DNA of 64,000 bases from Novosphingobium sp. (lineage in GTDB: Bacteria; Pseudomonadota; Alphaproteobacteria; Sphingomonadales; Sphingomonadaceae): the NCBI GenBank assembly GCA_016719755.1, contig JADJYM010000016.1, positions 372,001-436,000 on the forward strand, given 5' to 3'. The notes beneath the pieces were generated by a model. The model was not told where the DNA came from. It made no database searches and saw only the letters and a list, made by a program, of their open reading frames with translations. The translations under genes were made by a program, and so were the position numbers. Of this stretch, positions 17,678-26,224 are shown one piece after another. The first letter of the stretch is position 1, and every line of letters starts with the position of its first letter.

Positions 17678-18892
17678 ATGCGCCGCGTCCTGATCCTCTC
17701 AACCACTTTTGGTGCTGTTCTGCTCGCGCTAGGTGCCGCTGTCGCGCAAGGGCCTCTGCCGCTCGAATCGGTTGAGGAGGGCGAGCAGGCCCTGTCGCGC
17801 GCGCAGCAACAGGGCGAACAGGCCCGCCGCCGCGCCGAGGCGCTGGAGTCCGAGGCCCTGACCATCCGCGAGGCCGCCGAACGCACCGCGCAGGAAGGCG
17901 CGGCGCTCGCCGCCCGCATCCAGCAGGCCGAGGCCGAGATCGCCGCGCAGGAGGCCCGGATCGGGCTGATCGAGGGCCAGCGAGCCCAGCTGCGCGCCCG
18001 CCTGGCCGAGCGGCAACGCCCGCTGGTGCGGCTGACGGCGGCGCTCCAGCGCCTCTCGCGCCGCCCGCCGGTGCTGTCGTTGCTGCGGCCCGGGTCGCTC
18101 CACGACGCGGTCTATCTGCGCGCCATCCTCGAAACCCTGCTGCCAGAGGTTGAACGCCGCACCGCCGGTCTGCGCGGCGAGCTGGATCGTGCCCGCGTGC
18201 TCCAGGAACAGGCGCGGCAGGTTGCCGCGGGCCTGCGCGCCAGCCAGGGCCAGCTGGGCGAGCGGCGCAGGCAGCTGGCCGTGCTCGAGACCCGCCAGCG
18301 CCTCGAATCGCGCGAAGTCGGCGGCGTGGCCGACCGCGAGGCGGCCCGCGCCCTGGCGCTCAAGGAACAGGCGCGCGACCTTACCGGCCTGCTCGATGAA
18401 CTCGCCCGCGCGGGCACCCTGCGCGCCGAACTGGCCGCGCTGCCAGGGCCTGTGCTGCGTCCGGCCCAGCCGCAGGCCGCGCAGGTCGGACCTGTAGCCG
18501 CGACCGGAACCGCGACGGCCGAGGCGCCCGCCCGCTATCTGCTTCCGGTGGCCGGTCGGCTGGTGGCCGGCTTCGGCGCGCGGATCGCCGGGCAAGCCGG
18601 TTCGCGCGGGGTCTCGATCCTGACCCGTGCCGAGGCCCAGGCGGTCGCGCCGGGTGCTGGCAGGGTGGTCTTTGCCGGTCCCTATCAGGGCTACGGCGCG
18701 ATCGTCATCATCGAACACGGCGGCGGCTGGACCAGCCTGGTGACCGGGCTGGCCGACCTTGACGCGCGGGTCGGGGATCAGCTGGTCGCCGGGGCGCCGC
18801 TGGGCCGCACCGGCCCCGGCCGCCCGGTACTGACTCTGGAGCTGCGCAAGGACGGGGTGCCGGTGAACCCGCTCGATCTGCTGCGCGGTTGA
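17678..18892 (+). CDS. EnvC-like murein hydrolase activator (degenerate LytM domain)
   Basis: A 404-residue secreted protein. Residues 1-22 form a signal peptide (cleavage after AVA-QG), residues 30-250 are long coiled coils, and a LytM-fold domain follows from about 285. The zinc ligands of active M23 peptidases are missing: where HxxxD would be the sequence is GSRGVSI, and the final strand reads PVLTLELRKDG with no His-x-His. This is the pattern of EnvC, which activates amidases rather than cutting peptidoglycan itself. The ATG at 17678 was chosen for the signal peptide. The ctpA-like gene follows 102 bases on. Confidence 0.87.
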   Translation: MRRVLILSTTFGAVLLALGAAVAQGPLPLESVEEGEQALSRAQQQGEQARRRAEALESEALTIREAAERTAQEGAALAARIQQAEAEIAAQEARIGLIEGQRAQLRARLAERQRPLVRLTAALQRLSRRPPVLSLLRPGSLHDAVYLRAILETLLPEVERRTAGLRGELDRARVLQEQARQVAAGLRASQGQLGERRRQLAVLETRQRLESREVGGVADREAARALALKEQARDLTGLLDELARAGTLRAELAALPGPVLRPAQPQAAQVGPVAATGTATAEAPARYLLPVAGRLVAGFGARIAGQAGSRGVSILTRAEAQAVAPGAGRVVFAGPYQGYGAIVIIEHGGGWTSLVTGLADLDARVGDQLVAGAPLGRTGPGRPVLTLELRKDGVPVNPLDLLRG

Positions 18893-18994
18893 TTTGAAGC
18901 CCCGCGCCCAGGGGAATCCTCGCCGCTTGCGCCATCTGGCGTTAAGCTGCGCTGCGCGATAGAAGGCGCACGATCGATTGAAAGGCCACTCGCG

Positions 18995-20332
18995 ATGAAA
19001 CCCGCCTCCCTGCTGCGCGCCACCCTGCTGGCCGGTGCGGTTGCCCTGCTGCCCGCAACCACGGCGGGCCTTGCCGCGGTGGATGGCCGTTCCGGACCGC
19101 AGTTTGGCCGCCTGCTGACGGTCTACCAGCTGGTCAAGGCGCAATATGTCGAGGACACCGACGACGAAAAGCTGATCAACGGCGCGATTGACGGAATGCT
19201 GGCCGCGCTCGATCCGCATTCGACCTATCTCGAAGGGGCGACCCTGCAGCGCCTGACGACGATGATCGACGGCAATTATTCGGGCCTGGGCCTGTCGGTC
19301 GCGATGGACGACGGCGCGGTCAAGGTGATCTCGCCGATGCGCGGCAGCCCGGCGGAAAGCGCCGGGGTGAAGGCGGGCGATTACATCACCCACCTGGATG
19401 GCAAGCTGATCTACGGCGGCGAGCTGGACGATGCCGTGGCGCAGATGCGCGGCGAGGCGGGAACGAAAATCCGCCTCACCCTGTTCCGCCCCGGCCGCGA
19501 CGCGCCGTTTGACGTCACGGTGACGCGCGGCGTGATCAAGCTGGAACCCGTCACCTGGAAGCTTGACGGCGCGATCGGCACGGTCAGCGTCAACGAATTC
19601 TCGCGCAATGTCGGCCAGCAGGTCGCCCAGGGCATCGCCGAACTGCGCAAGCAGGCGGGCGGCAACCTGACCGGGCTGGTGCTCGACCTGCGCTCCAACC
19701 CCGGCGGCTCGCTCGATGAGGCGGTGGCTCTGTCCGACCTGTTCCTGACCAGGGGAGACATCGTTTCCCAGCGCGGCCGCAATGCCGACGACAATGAGTA
19801 TTACCGCGCCGAATCGATGTTCCCCGGCGATGCGGCCAAGGGTCTGCCGGTGATCGTGCTGATTGATTCCGGATCGGCCTCGGCCTCGGAAATCGTCGCG
19901 GGCGCGTTGCAGGACCAGCGCCGCGCGCTGGTGATGGGCGAGCGCAGCTTCGGCAAGGGTTCGGTCCAGTCGCTGTTCCAGCTGGACAAGGCCCATGCGG
20001 TCAAGCTCACCACCGCGCGTTACTTCACGCCTGCGGGCCGCTCGGTCCAGGAAGGCGGGATCGAACCCGACATCAAGGTGCCGCAGCTGTCCGATCCCGA
20101 TGCGCGCCGCCGCAGCGAACTGGCCATCCGCGAAAGCGACCTGCGCCGCCACCTCGTCAACGAAGTCAGCATGGACGACAAGAAGCTGGAGGCCGACCGC
20201 CAGGACGACCCGCGCTTCAAGCTGACCGCCGAAGAGCTTAAGGCCAAGGGGATCGACGACTTCCAGCTCCACTACGCCAAGGAAACCCTGCGCCGCACCG
20301 GCGGTGCCGTGCTGGCGAGCCGGAGCAGGTGA
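18995..20332 (+). CDS. ctpA: S41 family C-terminal processing protease (CtpA-like)
   Basis: A 445-residue periplasmic serine protease: signal peptide (1-28), N-terminal helical region, PDZ domain at roughly 95-175 (SPMRGSPAESAGVKAGDYITHLDG), and a S41 catalytic core. The Ser/Lys dyad is seen as the serine in DSGSASASE near residue 293 and the lysine in ERSFGKGSVQ near 323. LRSNPGGSLDEAV is the usual substrate-binding strand. It probably trims envelope or peptidoglycan-related proteins. The envC-like neighbour upstream is a frequent partner. Its TGA overlaps the dsbB ATG (TGATG). Confidence 0.93.
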   Translation: MKPASLLRATLLAGAVALLPATTAGLAAVDGRSGPQFGRLLTVYQLVKAQYVEDTDDEKLINGAIDGMLAALDPHSTYLEGATLQRLTTMIDGNYSGLGLSVAMDDGAVKVISPMRGSPAESAGVKAGDYITHLDGKLIYGGELDDAVAQMRGEAGTKIRLTLFRPGRDAPFDVTVTRGVIKLEPVTWKLDGAIGTVSVNEFSRNVGQQVAQGIAELRKQAGGNLTGLVLDLRSNPGGSLDEAVALSDLFLTRGDIVSQRGRNADDNEYYRAESMFPGDAAKGLPVIVLIDSGSASASEIVAGALQDQRRALVMGERSFGKGSVQSLFQLDKAHAVKLTTARYFTPAGRSVQEGGIEPDIKVPQLSDPDARRRSELAIRESDLRRHLVNEVSMDDKKLEADRQDDPRFKLTAEELKAKGIDDFQLHYAKETLRRTGGAVLASRSR

Positions 20333-20817
20333 TGGCGGCGGCAGGGCAGGGCGGCCCGCGCCATGCCGCGTGGCTGGCGCTGGCGATTCCGGCGGCGCTG
20401 CTGGGCGGGGCCTATATCAGCGAATACGGCTTCGGGCTTTATCCGTGCGAGATGTGCTGGTGGCAGCGCTGGCCGCATTTCGCCGCGCTTCCTCTTGCCG
20501 CGCTGGCGCTCGTGCTTCCGCGTTGGGCGCGCCCGCTTACCCTGCTCGCCGCGCTGGCGATCCTCGTGTCGGGCCTGATCGGCGCGTTCCACGCCGGGGT
20601 CGAATACGGCTGGTGGGAAGGCCTGACCACCTGCACCGGCGCGCCGCTGGCGATTGGCGGCGATCCGCTGGCCGGGATCCTCGCCGCGCCGCTGGTCCGC
20701 TGCGATCAGGTGCAGTGGGATCTGCTGGGCATCAGCCTGGCCGGTTTCAACTTCCTCATTTCTACTGCCGGAGCGCTGGCCGTGCTGGCCCTGCTCCGCC
20801 GCGGCGCAAGGGCATGA
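20332..20817 (+). CDS. dsbB: Disulfide bond formation protein DsbB family
   Basis: A 161-residue inner-membrane protein with four predicted helices. The first periplasmic loop has the redox pair in PCEMCWWQRW; the second loop has a cysteine in LTTCTGAP and another in LVRCDQVQWD. These are the four cysteines needed to pass electrons from DsbA to quinone. The start could be the GTG at 20329 or the ATG at 20332; the latter overlaps the ctpA stop by one base. It is followed by coq7 with an ATGA overlap, pairing a quinone-using enzyme with a quinone-synthesis gene. Confidence 0.9.
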   Translation: MAAAGQGGPRHAAWLALAIPAALLGGAYISEYGFGLYPCEMCWWQRWPHFAALPLAALALVLPRWARPLTLLAALAILVSGLIGAFHAGVEYGWWEGLTTCTGAPLAIGGDPLAGILAAPLVRCDQVQWDLLGISLAGFNFLISTAGALAVLALLRRGARA

Positions 20818-21338
20818 CCATGAGCGAGAAGCATTCCATCGCCCGCATCCTGCGGGTCGACCAGGCCGGCGAATACGGCGCCACCCGGATCTATGCCGGG
20901 CAGCTGGCGGTGATGGGCAACCGCGCGCCCCACGCGGGCGAAGTCCAGCACATGGCCGAGCAGGAGGCTGAGCATCTGGCAAAGTTCAACGCCCTGCTGG
21001 CAGAGCGCCGGGTGCGCCCCACCGCGCTTCAGCCGTTCTGGCACGTCGCCGGTTTCGCGCTTGGCGCCGCGACCGCGCTGATCGGGCCTGAGGCGGCAAT
21101 GGCCTGCACCGCCGCCGTTGAGGAAGAGATCGACCGCCACTACACCCAGCAACTGGATGAACTGGGCACCGACGAGCCTGAGCTGGCCGCCACCATCGCC
21201 CGGTTCCGTGATGACGAGCGCGCCCACCGCGATGCCGCGCTGGCTGCCGGGGCAGAGCGCGCGCCCGCCTATCCGCTGCTGGCCGGGGCGATCCGCCTTG
21301 GCTGCCGCGCCGCGATCCGCCTGGCCGAACGGATCTGA
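20814..21338 (+). CDS. coq7: Demethoxyubiquinone hydroxylase (Coq7/UbiF-type di-iron enzyme)
   Basis: A 174-residue di-iron carboxylate protein that hydroxylates demethoxyubiquinone, the penultimate step of ubiquinone synthesis. The iron ligands are visible: Glu in AGEYGATRIY, ExxH in EAEHLAKF, Glu in AVEEEIDRHY and ExxH in DDERAHRD. The protein is a single Coq7 domain from end to end. Start is the ATG at 20814 (or 20820, two codons later), overlapping the dsbB stop. Its stop lies in a short GGATCTG tandem repeat (21331-21365). Confidence 0.93.
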   Translation: MTMSEKHSIARILRVDQAGEYGATRIYAGQLAVMGNRAPHAGEVQHMAEQEAEHLAKFNALLAERRVRPTALQPFWHVAGFALGAATALIGPEAAMACTAAVEEEIDRHYTQQLDELGTDEPELAATIARFRDDERAHRDAALAAGAERAPAYPLLAGAIRLGCRAAIRLAERI

Positions 21339-21365
21339 CCCCCCGGATCTGCCCCCCGGATCTGA
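21331..21365. repeat. Triple GGATCTG tandem repeat at the end of coq7
   Basis: GGATCTGACCCCCC, GGATCTGCCCCCC and GGATCTGA follow one another (21331, 21345, 21358). The first copy contains the last sense codons and the stop codon of coq7. The repeat leaves the coding frame untouched. It may have arisen by slippage; no function is suggested. Confidence 0.6.
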
Positions 21366-21469
21366 GCGCCGCATTTCGACCTCATTTTGACTAGCGCCAA
21401 TGTCCCACCGGCTTCATCTGGCATTCAGGCGTCAGCGTTCCTATCATCGCCCCATACGGGAGACTGCAC

Positions 21470-22039
21470 ATGACCATCCTCGCCAGAATGCCCGCCGCCC
21501 TCGCGCTCGGCGCCGCCTTGCTTGCCCTGCCCGGCGCGGCCCAGGCCCAGGCCGCCGCCGAACCCAAGGTGAACATGGTCATCGTCTATGGCGATGATCG
21601 CTGCCCGGAATCGACCGGGGAAGAGATTGTCGTCTGCCCGCGCCTCGATGAACGCGAACGCTATCGCATCCCGCCCAATCTGCGCAGTTCCGATTCGCCC
21701 TCGAACGAGGCGTGGAACAACAAGGTGCTGGCCTATGAAACCGTGGGTCGCGGCGGGATCATGAGCTGCTCGCCGGTCGGCCCCGGCGGTTCCACCGGCT
21801 GCACCGCGCAGCTGATCGACGCGGCCTATGCCGAAAAGCGCAACAGCCCCGATATCAAGATGAGCCAGCTGATCGCGGCCGAGCGCGCCAAGCGCCTGTC
21901 CACCATCGATGAGGACGCCGCCGCCACCCAGGCCCGGGTCGAACAGGCCGAAAAGGACTATATCGCCCGCGAACAGGCCGCCCGGCAGGACCAGCCGACC
22001 GCGCAGGAGCCGCCGCTGCCCGAACCCCGGCGCCCCTGA
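21470..22039 (+). CDS. Secreted conserved hypothetical protein
   Basis: A 189-residue protein with a clear signal peptide (residues 1-26, ending AQAQA). The mature part has four cysteines (in DRCPEST, VVCPRLD, MSCSPVG and TGCTAQ) that could form two disulfides in the periplasm, a conserved-looking RYRIPPNLR segment, and a charged helical C-terminus ending in a Pro/Glu-rich tail. I do not recognise a family with known function; similar secreted proteins occur in sphingomonads. It has its own 130-base upstream gap and lies before the adhesin region. Confidence 0.72.
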   Translation: MTILARMPAALALGAALLALPGAAQAQAAAEPKVNMVIVYGDDRCPESTGEEIVVCPRLDERERYRIPPNLRSSDSPSNEAWNNKVLAYETVGRGGIMSCSPVGPGGSTGCTAQLIDAAYAEKRNSPDIKMSQLIAAERAKRLSTIDEDAAATQARVEQAEKDYIAREQAARQDQPTAQEPPLPEPRRP

Positions 22040-22309
22040 CCGGCAACCTCGCCGGGCCATGCGCGCATCCGCTTACACATCCCGGCAACAATCGCGCGCC
22101 ACAGGGCTTCGGCACTGTGGCGCTTTTGTCACCATGTGCATGAGGGCTTGCCGATATGCGCAATTTCGTTTCGTTGCGGGCGGTTTTCCTCTTTTCAATA
22201 CGCCGTGAACGTGTATTGAACGGTGGCAATGTGGACTACGAATGACTTATAAACGGGCGCGCATTCGCCACTTCTGAACTCGAAACCACTTTGTTGATGA
22301 GGGGTATCT
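22040..22309 (+). promoter_or_regulatory. Adhesin upstream region: inverted repeat, -10-like TATAAA and strong ribosome site
   Basis: This 270-base gap has no gene and is visibly more AT-rich than its surroundings in its right half. TTCAATAC (22194-22201) and GTATTGAA (22213-22220) form a perfect 8-bp inverted repeat with an 11-base spacer. A TATAAA at 22248-22253 could be a -10 element, and GATGAGGGG at 22296-22304 is a strong ribosome site for the ATG at 22310. The inverted repeat lies just upstream of the expected -35 zone, so it is a candidate operator. No terminator is evident for the gene before it. Confidence 0.4.
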
Positions 22310-24978
22310 ATGACTACCAAGATTAAGCTTTCACTGCTGGTCGGCGTCTCGTTCGCGCTGGCCGCGACTCCGGCGCTCGCCCAGACGGTTCCTTCGGCAA
22401 CGCCGGATGGCGGGCTCTTCGCTGACTTCGGCTTCGTTGCCGATGTCACTCCGCCGACGATCGCCAACGAAAACGTGGTTCCGGGCGTCAGCTACGATTC
22501 GGTCAGCACCCAGACGGGTACGGCTAATTACATCGACGGCTTCATCCTCGAGAACGTCGATACGGTCAACGGCGTCAATGTTCTGGGTGTCGCTCAGGGT
22601 ACCTTCAACCGTGACGAGCGCACCGTCACCAACGTTGATCTGGTCGTTCCCGCCAACACCGTGACCAACGCGCCGACCTACACCAACACCGGCAACACCA
22701 CGACCGATCTCAACGTCTTCGGCTCGGCCTCGACTGGAACCGCGATCACCTCGACCGTGATCAGCACAGTCGATTCCACCGCCGTCGGCGCTGGCGATGA
22801 CACCGTTGACGTGACCCAGACCGTCTCGTCGATCGACGCTTCGGGCATCACTTTCGCCTCCTACAGCGGCACCGCGACCTACAACGTCGATCTGGCCAAT
22901 CCGCTCAATGGCGACATCAGCGTTTCATTCAACCCGGTGATGACCTCCGGCACCACGCTCGACCAGAACGGCCTGAACACCACCGGCACCGTCGTGGCCG
23001 GCACCTCGGTCACCACTCCGCTGGTGACCTCTACCACCGGTACGCTTGATCTCAACGCTGGCGGCCCCAGCTACGTCCAGGTCAACACCGACAGCGTTGT
23101 GTTGCATGGCGGCAACTCGTCGACCAACGTCACGATCAACAACAACGGCATCACCGTTGTCGACACGACCGTGCCGAGCGGCCAGACCTTCCGTCTTGAC
23201 GAATTCGGCAACGTCTCGAACCTGGCCAACAACACCGTCGGCGGCAATCTGCAGGTCAACGGCAACGGCGATGTCAACGGCAACTTCAACGTTGATGGCT
23301 TCACCACCACCAACGGCCAGGACAACACCGGTGGCCTCGAAACCGACACCCTGCTGGTCAACAACACCTCGCAGTTCAACGGTCTGGCAACCTTCACCGC
23401 TGGCGTGAATGTGACCGGTGGCACCACCACCGACACGCTGCTCGTCACTGGCAACAGCCAGATGCTGGGTAACCTCGATGTTCAGGGCTTCACCACCACC
23501 AACGGTGTTGACAACAACGGCAACCTCGAAACCGACACCCTGCAGGTCAACAGCAACGCCAATGTCAGCGGCAACCTCGACGTCGCTGGCTTCACGAACC
23601 TCAACGGTGGCCTCCAGGTCAGCGGTGGTTCGACCCTCAACGGCGGCACCACCATGAACGGCGGCGCCACTGTCAACGGTCTCCTCACCGCCAACAACGG
23701 TGCGGTCGTGAACAATGGCTTCACCGCCAACGGTGGTTCGACCCTCAACGGCGGCGCAACCGTGAACGGCCTGCTGACCGCCAACAACGGTCTGGCGGTT
23801 GTCGGTGGTGCGAACATCGCCAACGGCCTCGTCGTCACTGGTGGTTCGACCCTCAGCGGCGGTGCGACCGTGAACGGCCTCTTCACTGCCAACAACGGTT
23901 CGGTCCTCAACGGCGGCACCACCATGAACGGTGGCGCGACCGTCAATGGTAACGCCCAGTTCAACAACAACGTCACCGTTGTGGGCTCCACCAACACCAA
24001 CGGCATCAGCAACACCGGCAACATTGTGAACTCGGGCAACATCGCCACCTGTCGCCACGCAATGCCTCGGGGGGCTCGGTGGGCACACGGTGACCATGGC
24101 ATCACCAACACCGGCACCGACAGTGACCGGCGCACCACCCTACCGTTGCTGACCGCGAATGGCACGGGCAACGCCAATGGTCGGCGGCAACCCTGGCGGT
24201 TGCTGGCAACAGCGCGGTGACTGGCAACAGCACTGTTGGCGGCACCCTGGCGGTGACCGGCGCAACCACCCTGACCGGACTGCTGACCGCGAATGGCGGC
24301 GTCTCGACCACCACCCTCGCCACCTCGGGCAACGCCACCATCGGCGGTGACGTCGCGGTGACCGGCAACTACGCCACCACCAACGGCAACATCACCACCA
24401 CCAACGGCACGATCTCGGGCGCCAGCCTGGTTTCGACCGGCACGACCTCGGTCGGCACCAACCTGACTGTGGGCGGCACCTCGGACTTCCGCGGCGCCAT
24501 CTTCAACGGTGGTACGGCCAATGGCGGTGCGCTCTATGTCAACGACGCCCTCACCGTCACCGGTGAAGTCGCCGTCGGCACCATCCGCATGAGCCCGACG
24601 ACCAACAAGATCTCGGGTCTCGCCAACGCCACGCTTTCGGGCACCTCGACCGAAGCCGTGACCGGCCAGCAGCTCTTCGCGACCAACAACGCCCTGGCGG
24701 CGCTGGACGCTCGTGAAGCCGCTCACTTCAGCCTGCTGATGAAGCGCGCTGACAAGGCCTACCAGGGCGTCGCGATGGGCTTCGCTTCGAACGCTGCCCC
24801 GCTCAACCTCGACAACGGCGAAGGCGGCATCTCGGCCGGCGTCGGCGTGTTCCAGGGCGAATGGGCCGGTGCGATCCGCGCCCAGTACGTCACCGACAGC
24901 GGTGTCGGCGTCGGCGTCAACTTCGGCTTCTCGGAAGATGCCGTCGGTGGCGGCGTCGGAGCCAGCATCAAGTTCTGA
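22310..24978 (+). pseudogene. Trimeric autotransporter-like adhesin (YadA-type anchor), frame broken at 24050-24230
   Basis: Two consecutive open frames (22310-24220, then 24217-24978) read as one surface protein of roughly 885 residues. It starts with a signal peptide (cleavage after PALA-QT). A long passenger follows, very rich in Asn, Thr, Gly and Ser and almost free of lysine, with 63-residue repeats (copies of GFTTTNG at 23297 and 23486) and three exact-length 36-residue repeats from 23624. The end carries a YadA-type neck (NKISGLANATLSGTSTEAV, GQQLFATN), a short coiled coil and a C-terminal outer-membrane anchor finishing in Phe. This is the type Vc layout. Several small indels at 24050-24230 shift the frame; they could be assembly errors in repeats. 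Confidence 0.8.
23624..23947 (+). repeat. Three 108-bp tandem repeats (36 codons each) in the adhesin stalk
   Basis: Copies start at 23624, 23732 and 23840, each opening with GGTGGTTCGACCCTC and encoding GGSTLNGG or GGSTLSGG, followed by a VNGLLTANNG-like stretch. The spacing is exactly 108 bases twice. Within a unit the sequence has a shorter 5-7 residue rhythm of NGG and NG turns, as expected for a beta-solenoid or trimeric beta-roll. Copy number could vary by recombination. Confidence 0.8.
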
Positions 24979-25005
24979 TCTGGCTTCCTACGGGAAACAA
25001 ACAGG

Positions 25006-25038
25006 ACGGGCCGCGCATCGCGCGGCCCGTTTTGTTTT
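25006..25038 (+). terminator. Rho-independent terminator after the adhesin gene
   Basis: A perfect 11-bp stem, ACGGGCCGCGC (25006-25016) with GCGCGGCCCGT (25020-25030) around a three-base loop, is followed by TTTGTTTT. It lies 28 bases after the adhesin stop codon and is the clearest intrinsic terminator in the window. Confidence 0.9.
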
Positions 25039-25328
25039 ACCCGCCTGATCCGACAGCCAACCACAAAATCGCGGCGAGGGTCCGGTCCGGATCGCAGCCA
25101 ACTAACCGACCCGTGAGCGGAAAGCACCGGTTCATCCTAGGTCTGTCAGATGGTGCGCAAGCCCTGTCGCGCGCGAACCCATTGTTTGAACGCCCAGGGC
25201 CGATGAACAGCTTAGGGCGAACCTGTCGCGCCAGCCAAATTCGGTCGATTCACGCGCAAGCGGGACCGGTTTTGCTTCAATCGCGGCTGAACACGTTCTA
25301 AACGCATGGAAACGAAAAGCCGAACAGC
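25039..25328. other. Intergenic stretch without a recognised gene
   Basis: About 290 bases between the adhesin terminator and the next start codon. I see no conserved reading frame, no RNA gene and no strong hairpin. It must hold the promoter of the two small secreted genes that follow, since the terminator isolates them from the adhesin, but I cannot place convincing -35/-10 elements. Confidence 0.5.
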
Positions 25329-25742
25329 ATGGTGACACAGCACATGATCAAGACCCGCGCCGCCCTGCTCTCCTGCCTTGCGCTCGCGGCCGTGGCAGCC
25401 AGCGGCGCCGCCAGCGCCGCAGGCTACGTCAACAACCGCGCCGGATGGTACGCCCTCACCAAGGAAGCCAAGATCGGCTACGCCCAGGGCATGAACGACA
25501 GCCTCAACTATGTCTTTACCGACGACACCCTGTCGGAAGCCCTGATCAAGCGCGGCCGCACCCTGTGCCTGGTCGAGCAGAAGACCACGGCGGCAGGCCT
25601 GGCGGATCAGATTACGGCGACCTACAAGGATGACCGTTTCGCCAACGTGGCGCCAACCGCCCTCTACATTCTGCGCATGGCTGAAGTGTGCAAGAAGAAC
25701 ATCAACGCCGTCCGCCTCGAATACGGCCTCGGCCCGCTCTAA
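25329..25742 (+). CDS. Small secreted protein with two cysteines, hypothetical
   Basis: A 137-residue protein with a signal peptide (about residues 6-32, ending ASA-AGYV). The mature domain of about 105 residues contains AGWYALTKEAKIGYAQGMND, one cysteine in TLCLVEQ and one in AEVCKKN that could pair. The helix pattern and cysteine placing recall the Rap1a/Tai family of small periplasmic proteins, but the match is weak and I do not assign it. The first ATG (25329) and one five codons later (25344) are both possible starts; neither has a strong ribosome site. The next gene follows 18 bases on. Confidence 0.65.
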   Translation: MVTQHMIKTRAALLSCLALAAVAASGAASAAGYVNNRAGWYALTKEAKIGYAQGMNDSLNYVFTDDTLSEALIKRGRTLCLVEQKTTAAGLADQITATYKDDRFANVAPTALYILRMAEVCKKNINAVRLEYGLGPL

Positions 25743-25760
25743 CTTCCGAAAGTCCAAGCC

Positions 25761-26126
25761 ATGAAGACGACCCTGACCGCCACGCTAGCCGTCCTTGCCG
25801 CATCGCTCGCAGCAACGGCCGCGATCGCCCAAACCCGTCCTGCCCAGACCGCTCAGCCGGCCCGCCCGGCCCAGCAGGCGCAGCAGCCCCAGCAACAACA
25901 GGTCCAGATCAACAGCGTGCCGCTGCTCTGCCGCGTCCGCGAACAGGAAATCGTCGCGATCAACCGACTCGTCGGGGATCGCAATCAGGCCCTTCAGCGC
26001 GAAACCGACCCGAACAGGCGTCAGGCGCTCAATCAGCAGCTCCAGAACTTCGTCAACAACCTGCGCGAAACCGAGGCTTCGTGGTCCCGGATGGAATGCG
26101 CCAAGATCCTCTATGGCGCCCGCTGA
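25761..26126 (+). CDS. Small secreted Gln/Pro-rich protein, hypothetical
   Basis: A 121-residue protein with a signal peptide (1-23, ending AIA-QT), a low-complexity linker of Gln, Pro and Ala (about 24-47), and a helical domain of about 70 residues with cysteines in PLLCRVREQE and RMECAKIL. The helix is charged and Gln/Asn/Arg-rich. It probably lies in the periplasm with one disulfide. It is likely cotranscribed with the preceding secreted protein, which also has a two-cysteine domain. I do not recognise a family. A Gly/Cys-rich imperfect hairpin follows before fabI, which converges from the other side. Confidence 0.62.
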   Translation: MKTTLTATLAVLAASLAATAAIAQTRPAQTAQPARPAQQAQQPQQQQVQINSVPLLCRVREQEIVAINRLVGDRNQALQRETDPNRRQALNQQLQNFVNNLRETEASWSRMECAKILYGAR

Positions 26127-26224
26127 ACTCCAGTCGCCGGGGACCACCGCAAGGGGGGTGGCCCTGGCCCGCAACCTCGGACAACACCCAGTCCTGACCT
26201 TAGGCAGCGGCCGACCGCGGCCTC

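Noticed and set aside
17729-20272. A very long antisense open frame across the envC-like and ctpA genes
   Set aside because: It spans two well-supported genes on the other strand and has biased composition only.
23600-23960. Possible CRISPR array because of regular repeats
   Set aside because: The repeats are coding, 108 bp apart, with related rather than unique sequence between them, inside an adhesin frame.
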